A stretch of DNA of 64,000 bases, taken from positions 1-64,000 of the IMG/VR virus record IMGVR_UViG_3300050120_000361; one strand, given 5' to 3'. The position numbers and the translations under genes were made by a program. This DNA is from a virus. This document shows positions 7,351 to 14,123 of the stretch, piece after piece (the stretch's first letter is position 1; the number at the start of each line of letters is the position of its first letter). Under the pieces are notes generated by a model, which saw only the letters and a program-made list of their open reading frames with translations, ran no database searches and had not been told where the DNA came from.

Positions 7351-7372
7351 AAGCCCGACTTTCGTCGGGCTT
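7351..7372 (-). terminator. Strong terminator after 7404-8165
   Basis: AAGCCCGAC, TTTC and GTCGGGCTT form a perfect 9-bp stem with a 4-nt loop, followed by TTTTTC on the minus strand. Confidence 0.85.
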
Positions 7373-7403
7373 AATCTTCATTAGTCAGTTAATTGTTTCT
7401 TTA

Positions 7404-8165
7404 TTACAACGCCTCGATTGCAACGGTTTGCTTAACCGAAAGAGGGATAAGGTATGCCTTCAATGAAGCGTTGCCGTCATTGGCATCCTTGAATTTGATT
7501 TTGGCCTCTTCGAAAGCCGCAACGGGAACGTCGTATATTTCGCCGTCGATTTGCAGCGGTTTTGTAACGACTTTGGTAGATAGCGGTTTGCGGGGTTTGT
7601 AGTAGGTTTTGGCGTAGCGTATACGGTCAATACCTGTTTGCATTTCGGCGATGATGTCAACCTCTTTGGCAAGTTCAACTTGCATGTAGACATCGGCAGC
7701 GTAGCCCTTAGCAGCGGCCTCGTCGTCAATCATTTTCTTGATTGCTGTACGGGCGGGCTTAACTTCCCACCATGAAGACAACAGCAACAGGAGAGGATTG
7801 ATTGATTGGCCTGCAATCTGAATGGTTGAGATAACCTTCAAACCGTCCAAAATCTTAGGCTCGCGCTCTTTGTCGTATTTGGACGATGCAACGGTCTCGT
7901 TGATATAGTCCAATGGGCTGTGAGCTTCCAACCATTCGCGGTCCGTGAACTGCGGAGTGTTTTCATCAACAACGTGCATTGACAAATTGCCTTGCGCGGC
8001 GTCTTCCAGGTCATTTCCAAGCTCGGGGTCAGCGGCGCCAGCGTTTGGCTGTTCGTTCTGAGCTCCTTCGTTTTGCTCGTTTTGTGCGCCTTCTTTGTTG
8101 GCTGCTACTGATTGGTTTTGTTGTGCTTTAGCGGCTTTTTCAGCGGCTCTGTTTTTGTTTGACAT
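7404..8165 (-). CDS. Abundant-type unknown protein, paralogue of 11584-12150
   Basis: A 253-residue protein. Residues 1-75 are low-complexity, Ala/Gln/Asn/Glu-rich, with a repeated GAQNEQ motif. The rest is a helical domain followed by a C-terminal module with IDGEIYDVPVAAFE. That module and the preceding segment (QVELAK...YYKPRK) align with the 188-aa protein at 11584-12150 (QTELAV...FYARRA, ISGDLYEVSADFL), so the two are probably paralogues. Two promoter motifs upstream and a strong terminator suggest high expression. The role is unknown; a structural or nucleic-acid-coating function is possible. Confidence 0.8.
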   Translation of the reverse strand: MSNKNRAAEKAAKAQQNQSVAANKEGAQNEQNEGAQNEQPNAGAADPELGNDLEDAAQGNLSMHVVDENTPQFTDREWLEAHSPLDYINETVASSKYDKEREPKILDGLKVISTIQIAGQSINPLLLLLSSWWEVKPARTAIKKMIDDEAAAKGYAADVYMQVELAKEVDIIAEMQTGIDRIRYAKTYYKPRKPLSTKVVTKPLQIDGEIYDVPVAAFEEAKIKFKDANDGNASLKAYLIPLSVKQTVAIEAL

Positions 8166-8206
8166 GACTTTAATTTTTGGATTGATTAATTTGTTTCTTA
8201 TTTACT

Positions 8207-8235
8207 GTATCCCAAAAATGATGGAATTATAAGGG
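8207..8235 (-). promoter_or_regulatory. Proximal putative promoter for 7404-8165
   Basis: The minus strand reads CCCTTATAAT, a spacer and GGGATACAGTA, ending about 40 nt before the ATG at 8165. Confidence 0.55.
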
Positions 8236-8299
8236 ATTTGGAAAGTTTTTTCGTTTTGTTTTCGTTTAGATGTTCAAATCCTCATCGCTTATATTATAT

Positions 8300-8326
8300 A
8301 TATCCCAAAAAACGTTATTATATAGG
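8300..8326 (-). promoter_or_regulatory. Distal putative promoter for 7404-8165
   Basis: The minus strand reads CCTATATAA, a spacer, GGGATATATATAATATAAG. Together with 8207-8235 it gives tandem promoters reading away from the array at 8370-8657. Confidence 0.6.
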
Positions 8327-8369
8327 AATATCGGAAACTTTGTGCTAATAGGCAGTTATGGACAGTCGC

Positions 8370-8657
8370 GCGCACCGGTTATTCGGCATATTTTAAGGTT
8401 GTGCAAGGCATTTATCCTCATGGCTTTCCTACACGGCATTCAATAAATAGTGTTCCGGTGCGCTTGGATGTTATAGTCTTTGCGGGCCGGTGCGCCGGGT
8501 TGAGCCTCCAAAACTGAAAAAGCCCCTGTTTCCCAAGCATTTTTGGCATACCGACAGCATCTATGCGCACCGGATATTATCCGATAATCCAGAAACCGTT
8601 GGCATTCATCAGGGCTTTAACAGTATTCGGAGGCTTCCGCAGGATTGTCCGGTGCGC
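8370..8657. repeat. CCGGTGCGC array, composite element C, between divergent promoters
   Basis: All five sites are exact 9-mers: GCGCACCGG 8370, CCGGTGCGC 8455, CCGGTGCGC 8487, GCGCACCGG 8565 and CCGGTGCGC 8649 (offsets 0, 85, 117, 195, 279). It is the best-preserved copy. It lies exactly between the minus-strand promoter at 8300-8326 and the plus-strand promoter at 8671-8702, where transcription diverges. This position suits a shared upstream regulatory region or an origin. Confidence 0.8.
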
Positions 8658-8670
8658 ACAGCACAACAAA

Positions 8671-8702
8671 CCCTATAAGTATTGGCGTCCAACGGATATA
8701 AT
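8671..8702 (+). promoter_or_regulatory. Putative phage promoter, plus strand
   Basis: CCCTATAA, 15 nt, GGATATAAT and then the ATG at 8723. It is the same motif as on the minus strand, reversed together with the direction of the genes. That is strong support that it is a promoter. Confidence 0.7.
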
Positions 8703-8722
8703 TTCTGTTAAAACTTACGAAC

Positions 8723-8947
8723 ATGCAACAGCACACAACCTCAGAACTAATCGACCATTTGGCCCATATCATATATGATTTGGGATGGCCCATAGTAATA
8801 CCAATAATCATACTCGCTCTGGTGCTGATGGCTCTGGTGCGCGTACTGAGATTGATATTCAAAATCCCTATATTAACATGGATTTTCGGATATATAATAT
8901 ACAAGAGAACATCAAACAAAGACAAACAACCAAAATGGAAACAATAA
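8723..8947 (+). CDS. Small membrane protein, 74 aa
   Basis: A 74-residue protein with a polar N-terminus (to about residue 20), one long or two short membrane segments (residues about 23-40 and 46-60, rich in Ile/Leu/Val) and a basic tail (KRTSNKDKQPKWKQ). It is the first gene of the only plus-strand operon. Its end overlaps the start of the next membrane-protein gene by 13 nt. Function unknown. Confidence 0.75.
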   Translation: MQQHTTSELIDHLAHIIYDLGWPIVIPIIILALVLMALVRVLRLIFKIPILTWIFGYIIYKRTSNKDKQPKWKQ

Positions 8948-9180
8948 CCAAAATCGTAGACGGTCTGAAAGGCCAGCCAATCTACATACAAGCAGCAGCA
9001 ATCCTTTTCGCATTAGCGTTGGGACTTTTCATCGGATTGCTGCCAAAAGTGATACTCGTTGACATCATGGGATTGCCGTTCAATCCACCAAAACTGAAAT
9101 TCTTAGGGGCCAACAGAGCCCCTAAAATTTTGCCTGTTCGGAGCGTGCGCACCAGCGCACGCTCCCAGAGCATCGTGTAA
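8935..9180 (+). CDS. Small membrane protein, 81 aa
   Basis: An 81-residue protein beginning METITKIVDGLKG, with one membrane helix at about residues 16-38 and a Pro-rich, basic C-terminal tail. The longer frame starting at 8785 would overlap almost all of the previous gene, so the ATG at 8935 is chosen. The last 25 codons run through two stem-loops (9103-9123 and 9139-9164), so the C-terminus may have been extended secondarily. Confidence 0.65.
   Translation: METITKIVDGLKGQPIYIQAAAILFALALGLFIGLLPKVILVDIMGLPFNPPKLKFLGANRAPKILPVRSVRTSARSQSIV
9103..9123 (+). terminator. Hairpin inside 3' end of 8935-9180
   Basis: TAGGGGC and GCCCCTA pair across 7 nt and are followed by AAAATTTTGCC, a terminator shape, although it lies within the reading frame. 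Confidence 0.5.
9139..9164. repeat. Perfect 10-bp inverted repeat overlapping a CCGGTGCGC-type site
   Basis: GGAGCGTGCG, CACCAG and CGCACGCTCC form a perfect hairpin. Its centre contains GCGCACCAG at 9147, the left end of the unit at 9147-9238. Confidence 0.6.
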
Positions 9181-9238
9181 TTAAATTGCCTTGGCAAACG
9201 CCCGCAAATACGGCAATAATTGGAAATGCCCGGTGCGC
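9147..9238. repeat. CCGGTGCGC single inverted pair
   Basis: GCGCACCAG at 9147 and CCGGTGCGC at 9230 are inverted and 83 bp apart, with CCTTGGCAAACGCC between. The pair ends 15 bp before the plus-strand promoter at 9254-9281, so here too the array is directly upstream of a promoter. Confidence 0.65.
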
Positions 9239-9253
9239 GTGAATGTCTTAAAT

Positions 9254-9281
9254 CCCTATCTTTTCGGCTTGCATGGGATAT
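9254..9281 (+). promoter_or_regulatory. Putative phage promoter for 9307 operon
   Basis: CCCTATC, 14 nt, GGGATATAGG, followed by AACTAAGAAACATACAATAAC and the ATG at 9307. Confidence 0.65.
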
Positions 9282-9306
9282 AGGAAACTAAGAAACATAC
9301 AATAAC

Positions 9307-9582
9307 ATGGAAGACAACACGAAAACAGACAGCACCGAGCAAAAAGCTCAGGTGGAAATTGGGCCAATGCCCACGCTGCACGAGGACATGGTGCTCACTT
9401 GGCAGGAGGCCGACATGCTCGCCGCTTTCAGGCTGATGGGACTTACCCCAGAAACGGTGGTAGTCCTCATAAGGGGCACGATTGACATACTGTCAATAAG
9501 GACGGGCGGAACGGAGCAAATCAGGCTTCTTACCCAAAAGGAGAACCTCAGCTCACTGTTGAACCTTTTAACGGTAAAATAA
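9307..9582 (+). CDS. Unknown protein, 91 aa
   Basis: A 91-residue protein with an acidic, disordered N-terminus (to about residue 25) followed by a helical domain (LTWQEADMLAAFRLMGL, then LIRGTIDIL). Its stop and the next start share a base (TAATG), so it is coupled to 9582-9998. Function unknown. Confidence 0.8.
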   Translation: MEDNTKTDSTEQKAQVEIGPMPTLHEDMVLTWQEADMLAAFRLMGLTPETVVVLIRGTIDILSIRTGGTEQIRLLTQKENLSSLLNLLTVK

Positions 9583-9998
9583 TGGAAAAGGTAAGAATAT
9601 CAAAGCACAAGACCCTCGGCTACATTGAAGTACAATTCGAGTTCGATGAGGAGAACGCCACGGGCAAGGAGGCCATAGTAAGGGGCATATCACAGCCTGG
9701 AAGCTACACCGTGAAGCAGAAGGACTACAAATCCTCTGAAATTGAGGTTGACTGCTGGGACGGGGTGTATGAAAAGGGCGTTGTGGCGCATCTCGCCAAG
9801 GGGCTCCTGCTGCTCGCCGTGGACCCAAATGACGGCATGATTGAGCACCTGCACCTGATGAACGTCAGGGCGATAAGGTGTCCAGCGAAGGGCGAGCGAA
9901 TACTGATTGAGTGGATTAACTACGCGCACATCGAGCAGAACCGCAAGACGTACGCCACGGACATCTGCATAGTCAACGAAACCCTCTGGAATGACTAA
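9582..9998 (+). CDS. Unknown protein, 138 aa
   Basis: A 138-residue alpha/beta protein beginning MEKVRISKHKTLGY, acidic overall, with alternating strand-like segments and a Trp near the C-terminus. It is the second gene of the plus-strand unit. A possible 19-codon frame at 9991-10050 follows with an 8-nt overlap but is too short to call. Function unknown. Confidence 0.8.
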   Translation: MEKVRISKHKTLGYIEVQFEFDEENATGKEAIVRGISQPGSYTVKQKDYKSSEIEVDCWDGVYEKGVVAHLAKGLLLLAVDPNDGMIEHLHLMNVRAIRCPAKGERILIEWINYAHIEQNRKTYATDICIVNETLWND

Positions 9999-10079
9999 AA
10001 TTGTGAAAATGACGGTAGACGCGATAGTCGTGGTCATACGTACGCTTTAAGACATGTTTTCTTATGTGTTGTCAAATGC

Positions 10080-10102
10080 CTGCTGGTTAAAATCAGCGGG
10101 CT
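10080..10102 (+). terminator. Stem-loop with common leader, plus strand
   Basis: GCTG and CAGC with flanking GC pairs form a hairpin, followed by TTTGTCCGTTAAAAAACAAACCATTAAAATG. It is the same hairpin-leader-start plan as ahead of the 1-5 kb minus-strand genes, here in the plus orientation. Confidence 0.6.
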
Positions 10103-10129
10103 TTGTCCGTTAAAAAACAAACCATTAAA

Positions 10130-10651
10130 ATGAAAAAGACAAGACCATCGCACTTCACGAATTACCCGTGGAGCAGCGTAAAGCAGAAATCCGAATGGGA
10201 GTCGATAGCGCAGAACATCATGAGAGTGATGTCAGAGCACGGCAACGACTTCTCGATAGGCCTCAGCCTGGAACAGTACACCGCCTACAGGGAAAAGGAG
10301 GGCGGTTCGGTGCGCATCTCCCAAGAGAGTTTTGATGAACTTATGGAGTACTGCAAAAGCGCTGAAACGGCTAAGCTGTTCAGTAAGGACTGGAAAGACG
10401 GCGTGCACATGGAAGTATTCGGCAACGACGAAAAGACCTCCAATGAAGACCATAACTCTCGCGAGATAAGCGTTGTAATGACTGTTGGGAACCGCGGGCT
10501 CATTGAAGCCGCCTTGAACCATTACTGGAACGACGCCAACGCCAACCTGCAGCGCAGCGACCTGGGCGACCTTGAGCGCTTTATGTACGAAAAGACCAAG
10601 ACATCCACAAAGGAATTGCTAATGGTTATTGACCTAAACTGGTACCTGTAA
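10130..10651 (+). CDS. Unknown protein, 173 aa
   Basis: A 173-residue soluble protein beginning MKKTRPSHFTNYPW. The frame extends upstream through the leader via a TTG, but the ATG at 10130 sits right after the A-rich leader and is preferred. The protein is mostly helical, with a strand-rich part around residues 120-135 (REISVVMTVGNRG). It ends 4 nt before the next gene. Function unknown. Confidence 0.75.
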   Translation: MKKTRPSHFTNYPWSSVKQKSEWESIAQNIMRVMSEHGNDFSIGLSLEQYTAYREKEGGSVRISQESFDELMEYCKSAETAKLFSKDWKDGVHMEVFGNDEKTSNEDHNSREISVVMTVGNRGLIEAALNHYWNDANANLQRSDLGDLERFMYEKTKTSTKELLMVIDLNWYL

Positions 10652-10655
10652 ACAT

Positions 10656-11372
10656 ATGGAACTTTCAAAGAAAGAACAGGACCTGATGCTCAGAGCATTG
10701 GGTTTCCTCCGCAAGGCAATGGCGTGTTCGGAAGAGCAGGAAGACCTGGAAAACGAAAAGGCCCTGGCATCGATGATGGTTTCCGTTAAGGAGGCGCCAA
10801 CCTACGAGAGCACCTCGCGCTACCAGATAGCATCCTTCAAGGAGGACAAGCAACTGATGGTGATGCTCCACAGGGACCTGCTCGCGGCTCTGAAGCCTAT
10901 TGACAGGAAGTACGGCGTTAGGATAACTGGCGGAACGCTCAGGTATGAGGACAAGGGTTTCGGATTGCGCCTGCAGTGCGTGATACCAGCAGGGAGCATG
11001 GAACAGCTCGTAGCGGGGCTCCGCGAGGGCGACCAGTTCAAGCGCAAGGGCACCATATTCACGGTAACATCGATAGACCATCAAACAAAAAAGGTTTCGG
11101 CAATCACCGAGCGCAGGAAGCGGTACCTTGTAAGGTTCGACCAGCTGATGCAGATGATTAAGGTTGAGCGTTTCGCCGGCGGCGCGATGGCCTTTAAGGA
11201 GCTTCAGACATTCGTCAACGTTTCAGAGGCAACCAGGGATGTTGACCAATTGGACTTCGCGAACCTGCCCGTCGGGGACGGAAACGGTGAGATTGTCGTT
11301 GACGAGCCGCTAAAGAAGAAGCTCCTGATTAATGGCAAGCTTTGGAACGTGGACGACATAGAGGTTATCTGA
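10656..11372 (+). CDS. Unknown protein, 238 aa
   Basis: A 238-residue protein, helical in the first 50 residues and beta-rich after that. Residues 130-165 contain GTIFTVTSIDHQTKKV, which looks like a small beta-barrel. The last residues (LLINGKLWNVDDIEVI) faintly resemble the C-terminal module of 7404-8165 and 11584-12150. It is the last gene of the plus-strand operon and is followed by TGA-TAA and a strong terminator. Confidence 0.8.
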   Translation: MELSKKEQDLMLRALGFLRKAMACSEEQEDLENEKALASMMVSVKEAPTYESTSRYQIASFKEDKQLMVMLHRDLLAALKPIDRKYGVRITGGTLRYEDKGFGLRLQCVIPAGSMEQLVAGLREGDQFKRKGTIFTVTSIDHQTKKVSAITERRKRYLVRFDQLMQMIKVERFAGGAMAFKELQTFVNVSEATRDVDQLDFANLPVGDGNGEIVVDEPLKKKLLINGKLWNVDDIEVI

Positions 11373-11396
11373 TAATTCAGACCAAATGAAAACGCT

Positions 11397-11426
11397 AGGG
11401 CCCGACGGAAATCCGTCGGGCCCTTT
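11397..11426 (+). terminator. Strong terminator of plus-strand operon
   Basis: AGGGCCCGACGG, AAAT and CCGTCGGGCCCT form a perfect 12-bp stem followed by TTTACG. It closes the 9307-11372 unit where it meets the convergent minus-strand genes. Confidence 0.9.
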
Positions 11427-11494
11427 ACGTCTTGTTTAAATGCTGTAAACCAATTCTGATGAAGCCGTACAATTACATCACCAGTTAAGGTAAG

Positions 11495-11513
11495 GGGAAC
11501 CCTCGCGGTTCCC
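11495..11513. repeat. Small hairpin in convergent intergenic region
   Basis: GGGAACC and GGTTCCC pair across CTCGC. It lies between two terminators; a 9-codon frame just before it is not called. Nothing else is seen in 11427-11516. Confidence 0.4.
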
Positions 11514-11516
11514 ACC

Positions 11517-11552
11517 CAAAAAAGCCCTGTGGAATTTCCACAGGGCTTTTTA
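11517..11552 (-). terminator. Strong terminator after 11584-12150
   Basis: AAAAAGCCCTGTGG and CCACAGGGCTTTTT form a perfect stem with a 5-nt loop. The minus strand continues with a run of T. Confidence 0.9.
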
Positions 11553-11583
11553 TCATTCCGATTGAACGGGGCAGGTGGGGAGG

Positions 11584-12150
11584 TTACAATACCTCTACGC
11601 CTTCGTTCTTTTTGGTGTTCGGGTCTGCTAACAATGCAGCGCGTTTCGAAGCTGCGTCCATACCTGACAGTGATGCCAAGAAGTCTGCCGATACTTCGTA
11701 AAGGTCGCCGCTGATGCTTACCTGGATCAGTTTTGTTTTCGCGGTTGTTGCGCGACGGGCGTAGAATGATTTTACGTTGTTCAGCGTTGAAGCCGCTTTC
11801 TGCAAGCCATTGATAACTGCCAATTCTGTTTGGAAGTCGCCGTCGATGTAATTTTTGAACTCTTCCGAACCGCCGAAGCTTTCGATAACCGAAGCCTTAA
11901 CCGGAGCTGAAGCGTCTTTGTCATGCCATACCGGCACCAGGCTCAATACCTTCGCGAAGTTAGCGCTAACGCCGAACTCGTTGATTTTGGCAACTGCAGC
12001 TGTAAGGCCGGCAATTTCTTCAGGGGTTAATTCTTTCGGCTCTTTTGAGCTTTTCTTGGTTTCAGTACCTTCAGCCGGTGCTGTTGAAGTTTCCAAATCG
12101 GAAACGTTTAATTCCTGGTCTTCAGCAGGAGATTGTGCGTCGTTTGACAT
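11584..12150 (-). CDS. Abundant-type unknown protein, paralogue of 7404-8165
   Basis: A 188-residue protein. Residues 1-45 are disordered, acidic and Ser/Thr/Glu-rich. A helical domain follows (TPEEIAGLTAAVAKINEFG), then a C-terminal module with ISGDLYEVSADFL. It aligns with the larger protein at 7404-8165 over its last 90 residues. It is downstream of the 104-aa gene at 12210-12524, which shares the C-terminal module, and is closed by a strong terminator. Evenly chosen codons suggest high expression. Function unknown. Confidence 0.8.
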   Translation of the reverse strand: MSNDAQSPAEDQELNVSDLETSTAPAEGTETKKSSKEPKELTPEEIAGLTAAVAKINEFGVSANFAKVLSLVPVWHDKDASAPVKASVIESFGGSEEFKNYIDGDFQTELAVINGLQKAASTLNNVKSFYARRATTAKTKLIQVSISGDLYEVSADFLASLSGMDAASKRAALLADPNTKKNEGVEVL

Positions 12151-12209
12151 GTTATTGGTGTTTAATGATTAATTAATTATTTTTGTTATCTCTTGTTATT
12201 CGGTATTTC

Positions 12210-12524
12210 CTATATCTCAAGGACTGGTGGGGCCGAGGCTATTATCTCATCGATGAGCTTTTGCTTGCTCTTCTCCGACTTCATCTCCTTCAGCCTCTCG
12301 TACATCACCAGGCTTATCGTGTAGTGTCTGCCCTTGAGGGTGACGGCTATGCTTCCTGTTGGCGTGCGTGGCTTCTTAGCCTTTTCCTCTTTGACTCGAG
12401 CAGTCTGTTCGGCAAGTTTTTGTTCGAGCTCGTTGAACTGGTCTATGTCGAGGTTGTTCCAATCAACCTGTGAAAAGTCGATTATTTCGGTTTCCTTTTG
12501 ACCTTGCGCATTTACGTTGCTCAT
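12210..12524 (-). CDS. Unknown protein sharing the C-terminal module
   Basis: A 104-residue protein with a helical, acidic then basic N-terminal half (FNELEQKLAEQTARVKEEKAKK) and a C-terminal module VTLKGRHYTISLVMYERL. That module matches the IxGxxYxV(S/P) pattern of 7404-8165 and 11584-12150. A textbook Shine-Dalgarno (AAGGAGG, 7 nt before ATG) precedes the start, unlike most genes here. The promoter is at 12577-12606. Function unknown. Confidence 0.75.
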   Translation of the reverse strand: MSNVNAQGQKETEIIDFSQVDWNNLDIDQFNELEQKLAEQTARVKEEKAKKPRTPTGSIAVTLKGRHYTISLVMYERLKEMKSEKSKQKLIDEIIASAPPVLEI

Positions 12525-12576
12525 ATACAGGCCTCCTTACTTTCTCATGTTTTAATATGTTTTTCTCTTATGATTA

Positions 12577-12606
12577 TATTATCCTTGAAAAGGAATTAAT
12601 ATAGGG
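12577..12606 (-). promoter_or_regulatory. Putative phage promoter for 12210-12524
   Basis: The minus strand reads CCCTATATTAA, a spacer and AAGGATAATATAAT. Both boxes are recognisable. The motif lies about 50 nt ahead of the start. Confidence 0.55.
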
Positions 12607-12690
12607 AGAATAGGGCAAAATGGCAAACTATTTTAAAATTGTCTTTGGACTGGATTTGCGTGGTATCGGGTCGGATATAGGCCGGACAGT

Positions 12691-12984
12691 TTATCCTCTG
12701 CTCGGCCTTGGCATGCCCAGCCTTCCGCACATTTCGTCAATGGTCTTGCTCTCAGACGATGCAGGCATGTAGTCGACGCACAGGACGCCCTCATGCGCCA
12801 CGTAGCCGAACTCCACCACTATCCACTTGGCCCTTTCGAAAATTCGCTCACCATAGGAGTAGTCGTAATCGTGCCGTAAAGCGTTGAATTTGGCTTTCCA
12901 CTCCTCGTTCAGGAATGCTCCCGTCTTTTGGTGCATGCCCCTTTCTTCCAGGGCTGTTTTGTCAGACTCTTCGGTATTTTCCAT
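12691..12984 (-). CDS. Unknown protein, 97 aa
   Basis: A 97-residue protein beginning MENTEESDKTALEE, with a charged helical N-terminus and a strand-rich centre (AKWIVVEFGYVAHEGVLCVDY). It starts 4 nt after the end of 12989-13267 and is the last gene of a run that begins at 14649. Function unknown. Confidence 0.75.
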   Translation of the reverse strand: MENTEESDKTALEERGMHQKTGAFLNEEWKAKFNALRHDYDYSYGERIFERAKWIVVEFGYVAHEGVLCVDYMPASSESKTIDEMCGRLGMPRPSRG

Positions 12985-12988
12985 GATA

Positions 12989-13267
12989 TTATTGCTGCTG
13001 GGTTGCTATCTTTTTCTGGTCCTGCTCGTGCTGCCAAGACATGTTGTTCTCAACCGTTCCGTATATGTGCAGTTCCATGAACAGGTCATACTCCTCCTTG
13101 GTTATCTCCTGCCACGATATGATGCTGTACCTGTAGTTGCTGCCGTCGTTCATTTCCTTAACGGCCCTGAACGGGTGCTTGTCCTTGCTGACGCAAGACA
13201 GAACCGCCATGTGCGGCGGTTCGTAGTACTGGGCCGCCGAGTAGAAGTAGTGTTTGGTTCTCGCCAT
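12989..13267 (-). CDS. Unknown protein, 92 aa
   Basis: A 92-residue protein beginning MARTKHYFYSAAQYY, with aromatic-rich strands in the first half and a helical, Gln-rich C-terminus (DQKKIATQQQ). It lies 4 nt downstream of the radical-SAM-like gene and 4 nt upstream of 12691-12984, so it is surely co-transcribed. Function unknown. Confidence 0.75.
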   Translation of the reverse strand: MARTKHYFYSAAQYYEPPHMAVLSCVSKDKHPFRAVKEMNDGSNYRYSIISWQEITKEEYDLFMELHIYGTVENNMSWQHEQDQKKIATQQQ

Positions 13268-13271
13268 TGTC

Positions 13272-14123
13272 TTATTGTCTAAATGGGCAAAGTAAACAGG
13301 CGTTTTGACACCTTATCGGGTTCGTGGCGGAAATCACGTTCACTATCGGCTTCCACCTGTTGTTGTTCTCGTATGTTATCAGTTTAGTTATGGTGCCGTC
13401 CCTTTCCGTCCATGAGTTGTTCAGGCCGAACGGAAGCAGTTCGCGCACGCCAATCAGGCTTTCTTCGCCCTTGTCGACCGTCAGTATGGCCTCATACTTC
13501 TTGAGGAGCTTGTAGTAGTCGCGCGTGAAGGACTCGGTCTTTATCAGGTAAGGCATTATTCCCTTGGTTGAGGGGCGCTTGTTTATGTTGTTGTTTGCCA
13601 CCATGTACTTGGTGGCACCCTTCTTCTTGAGGTATTCGGGCTGCGGCTTGTCGTCGGCGTACCTGTAGGAAAGCAGCTGGACCCGAAGGTTCCTGAGCCT
13701 GAGTATCTTGAACTCCGTGAAGACGCGCAGGAGCAGCTCAAGAGCCCTGAGCCCGTTGTCGTTGGACAGGACAGGGTTCACGAAAACCAGCACCTGCTTG
13801 GCCGGGAACCCTCCCCTTATGAGCTTTGCGAGCTGGAAGAACGTCTCCTTTACCGATGGGATGTTCGGCTCGAGCGTGGTTTTGCCCATGCCCGTAATGT
13901 TGACGTGCAGGTATATGCGGGCCTGCTCCCTTATGCAGAACTCCACGAAATCATCGCTGAGCCTCTTGGTGAGTATCACGTTTATCTCCGTAAGCTGGGG
14001 GACCCATGCAAAATTGACATTGCATGGGTCCCCAGACTTCCAGTAGGATATTGTTGGCCTGTCGCGCCACTCCCTTATGTTGGGGAGTTCGTTACGCTGC
14101 CTTAGTTCGCTGAGTGTCGCCAA
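13272..14123 (-). CDS. DUF1848-like putative radical SAM protein
   Basis: A 283-residue protein. The middle (IYLHVNITGMGKTTLEPNIP, then a helix and VLVFVNPVLS) resembles the TIM-barrel part of DUF1848-type proteins. The last residues carry Cys272, Cys276 and Cys279 in a C-x3-C-x2-C arrangement, the iron-sulfur motif of radical SAM enzymes. In DUF1848 proteins this motif is also at the C-terminus. The substrate is unknown; such proteins are thought to act on DNA or other large substrates, by inference only. It overlaps 14092-14649 by 32 nt. Confidence 0.55.
   Translation of the reverse strand: MATLSELRQRNELPNIREWRDRPTISYWKSGDPCNVNFAWVPQLTEINVILTKRLSDDFVEFCIREQARIYLHVNITGMGKTTLEPNIPSVKETFFQLAKLIRGGFPAKQVLVFVNPVLSNDNGLRALELLLRVFTEFKILRLRNLRVQLLSYRYADDKPQPEYLKKKGATKYMVANNNINKRPSTKGIMPYLIKTESFTRDYYKLLKKYEAILTVDKGEESLIGVRELLPFGLNNSWTERDGTITKLITYENNNRWKPIVNVISATNPIRCQNACLLCPFRQ

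Noticed and set aside
5738-9238. CRISPR array
   Set aside because: Repeat units are only 9 bp, occur in both orientations and at unequal distances, and there are no cas genes.
5738-9238. MITE or transposon family with 9-bp ends
   Set aside because: Interiors share no overall similarity, there are no flanking target duplications and no transposase gene; fixed spacing suits protein-binding sites better.
9991-10050. 19-codon frame after 9582-9998
   Set aside because: It overlaps by 8 nt but is too short and without further support.
11449-11490. 9-codon frame in the convergent region
   Set aside because: It lies between two terminators and has no promoter.
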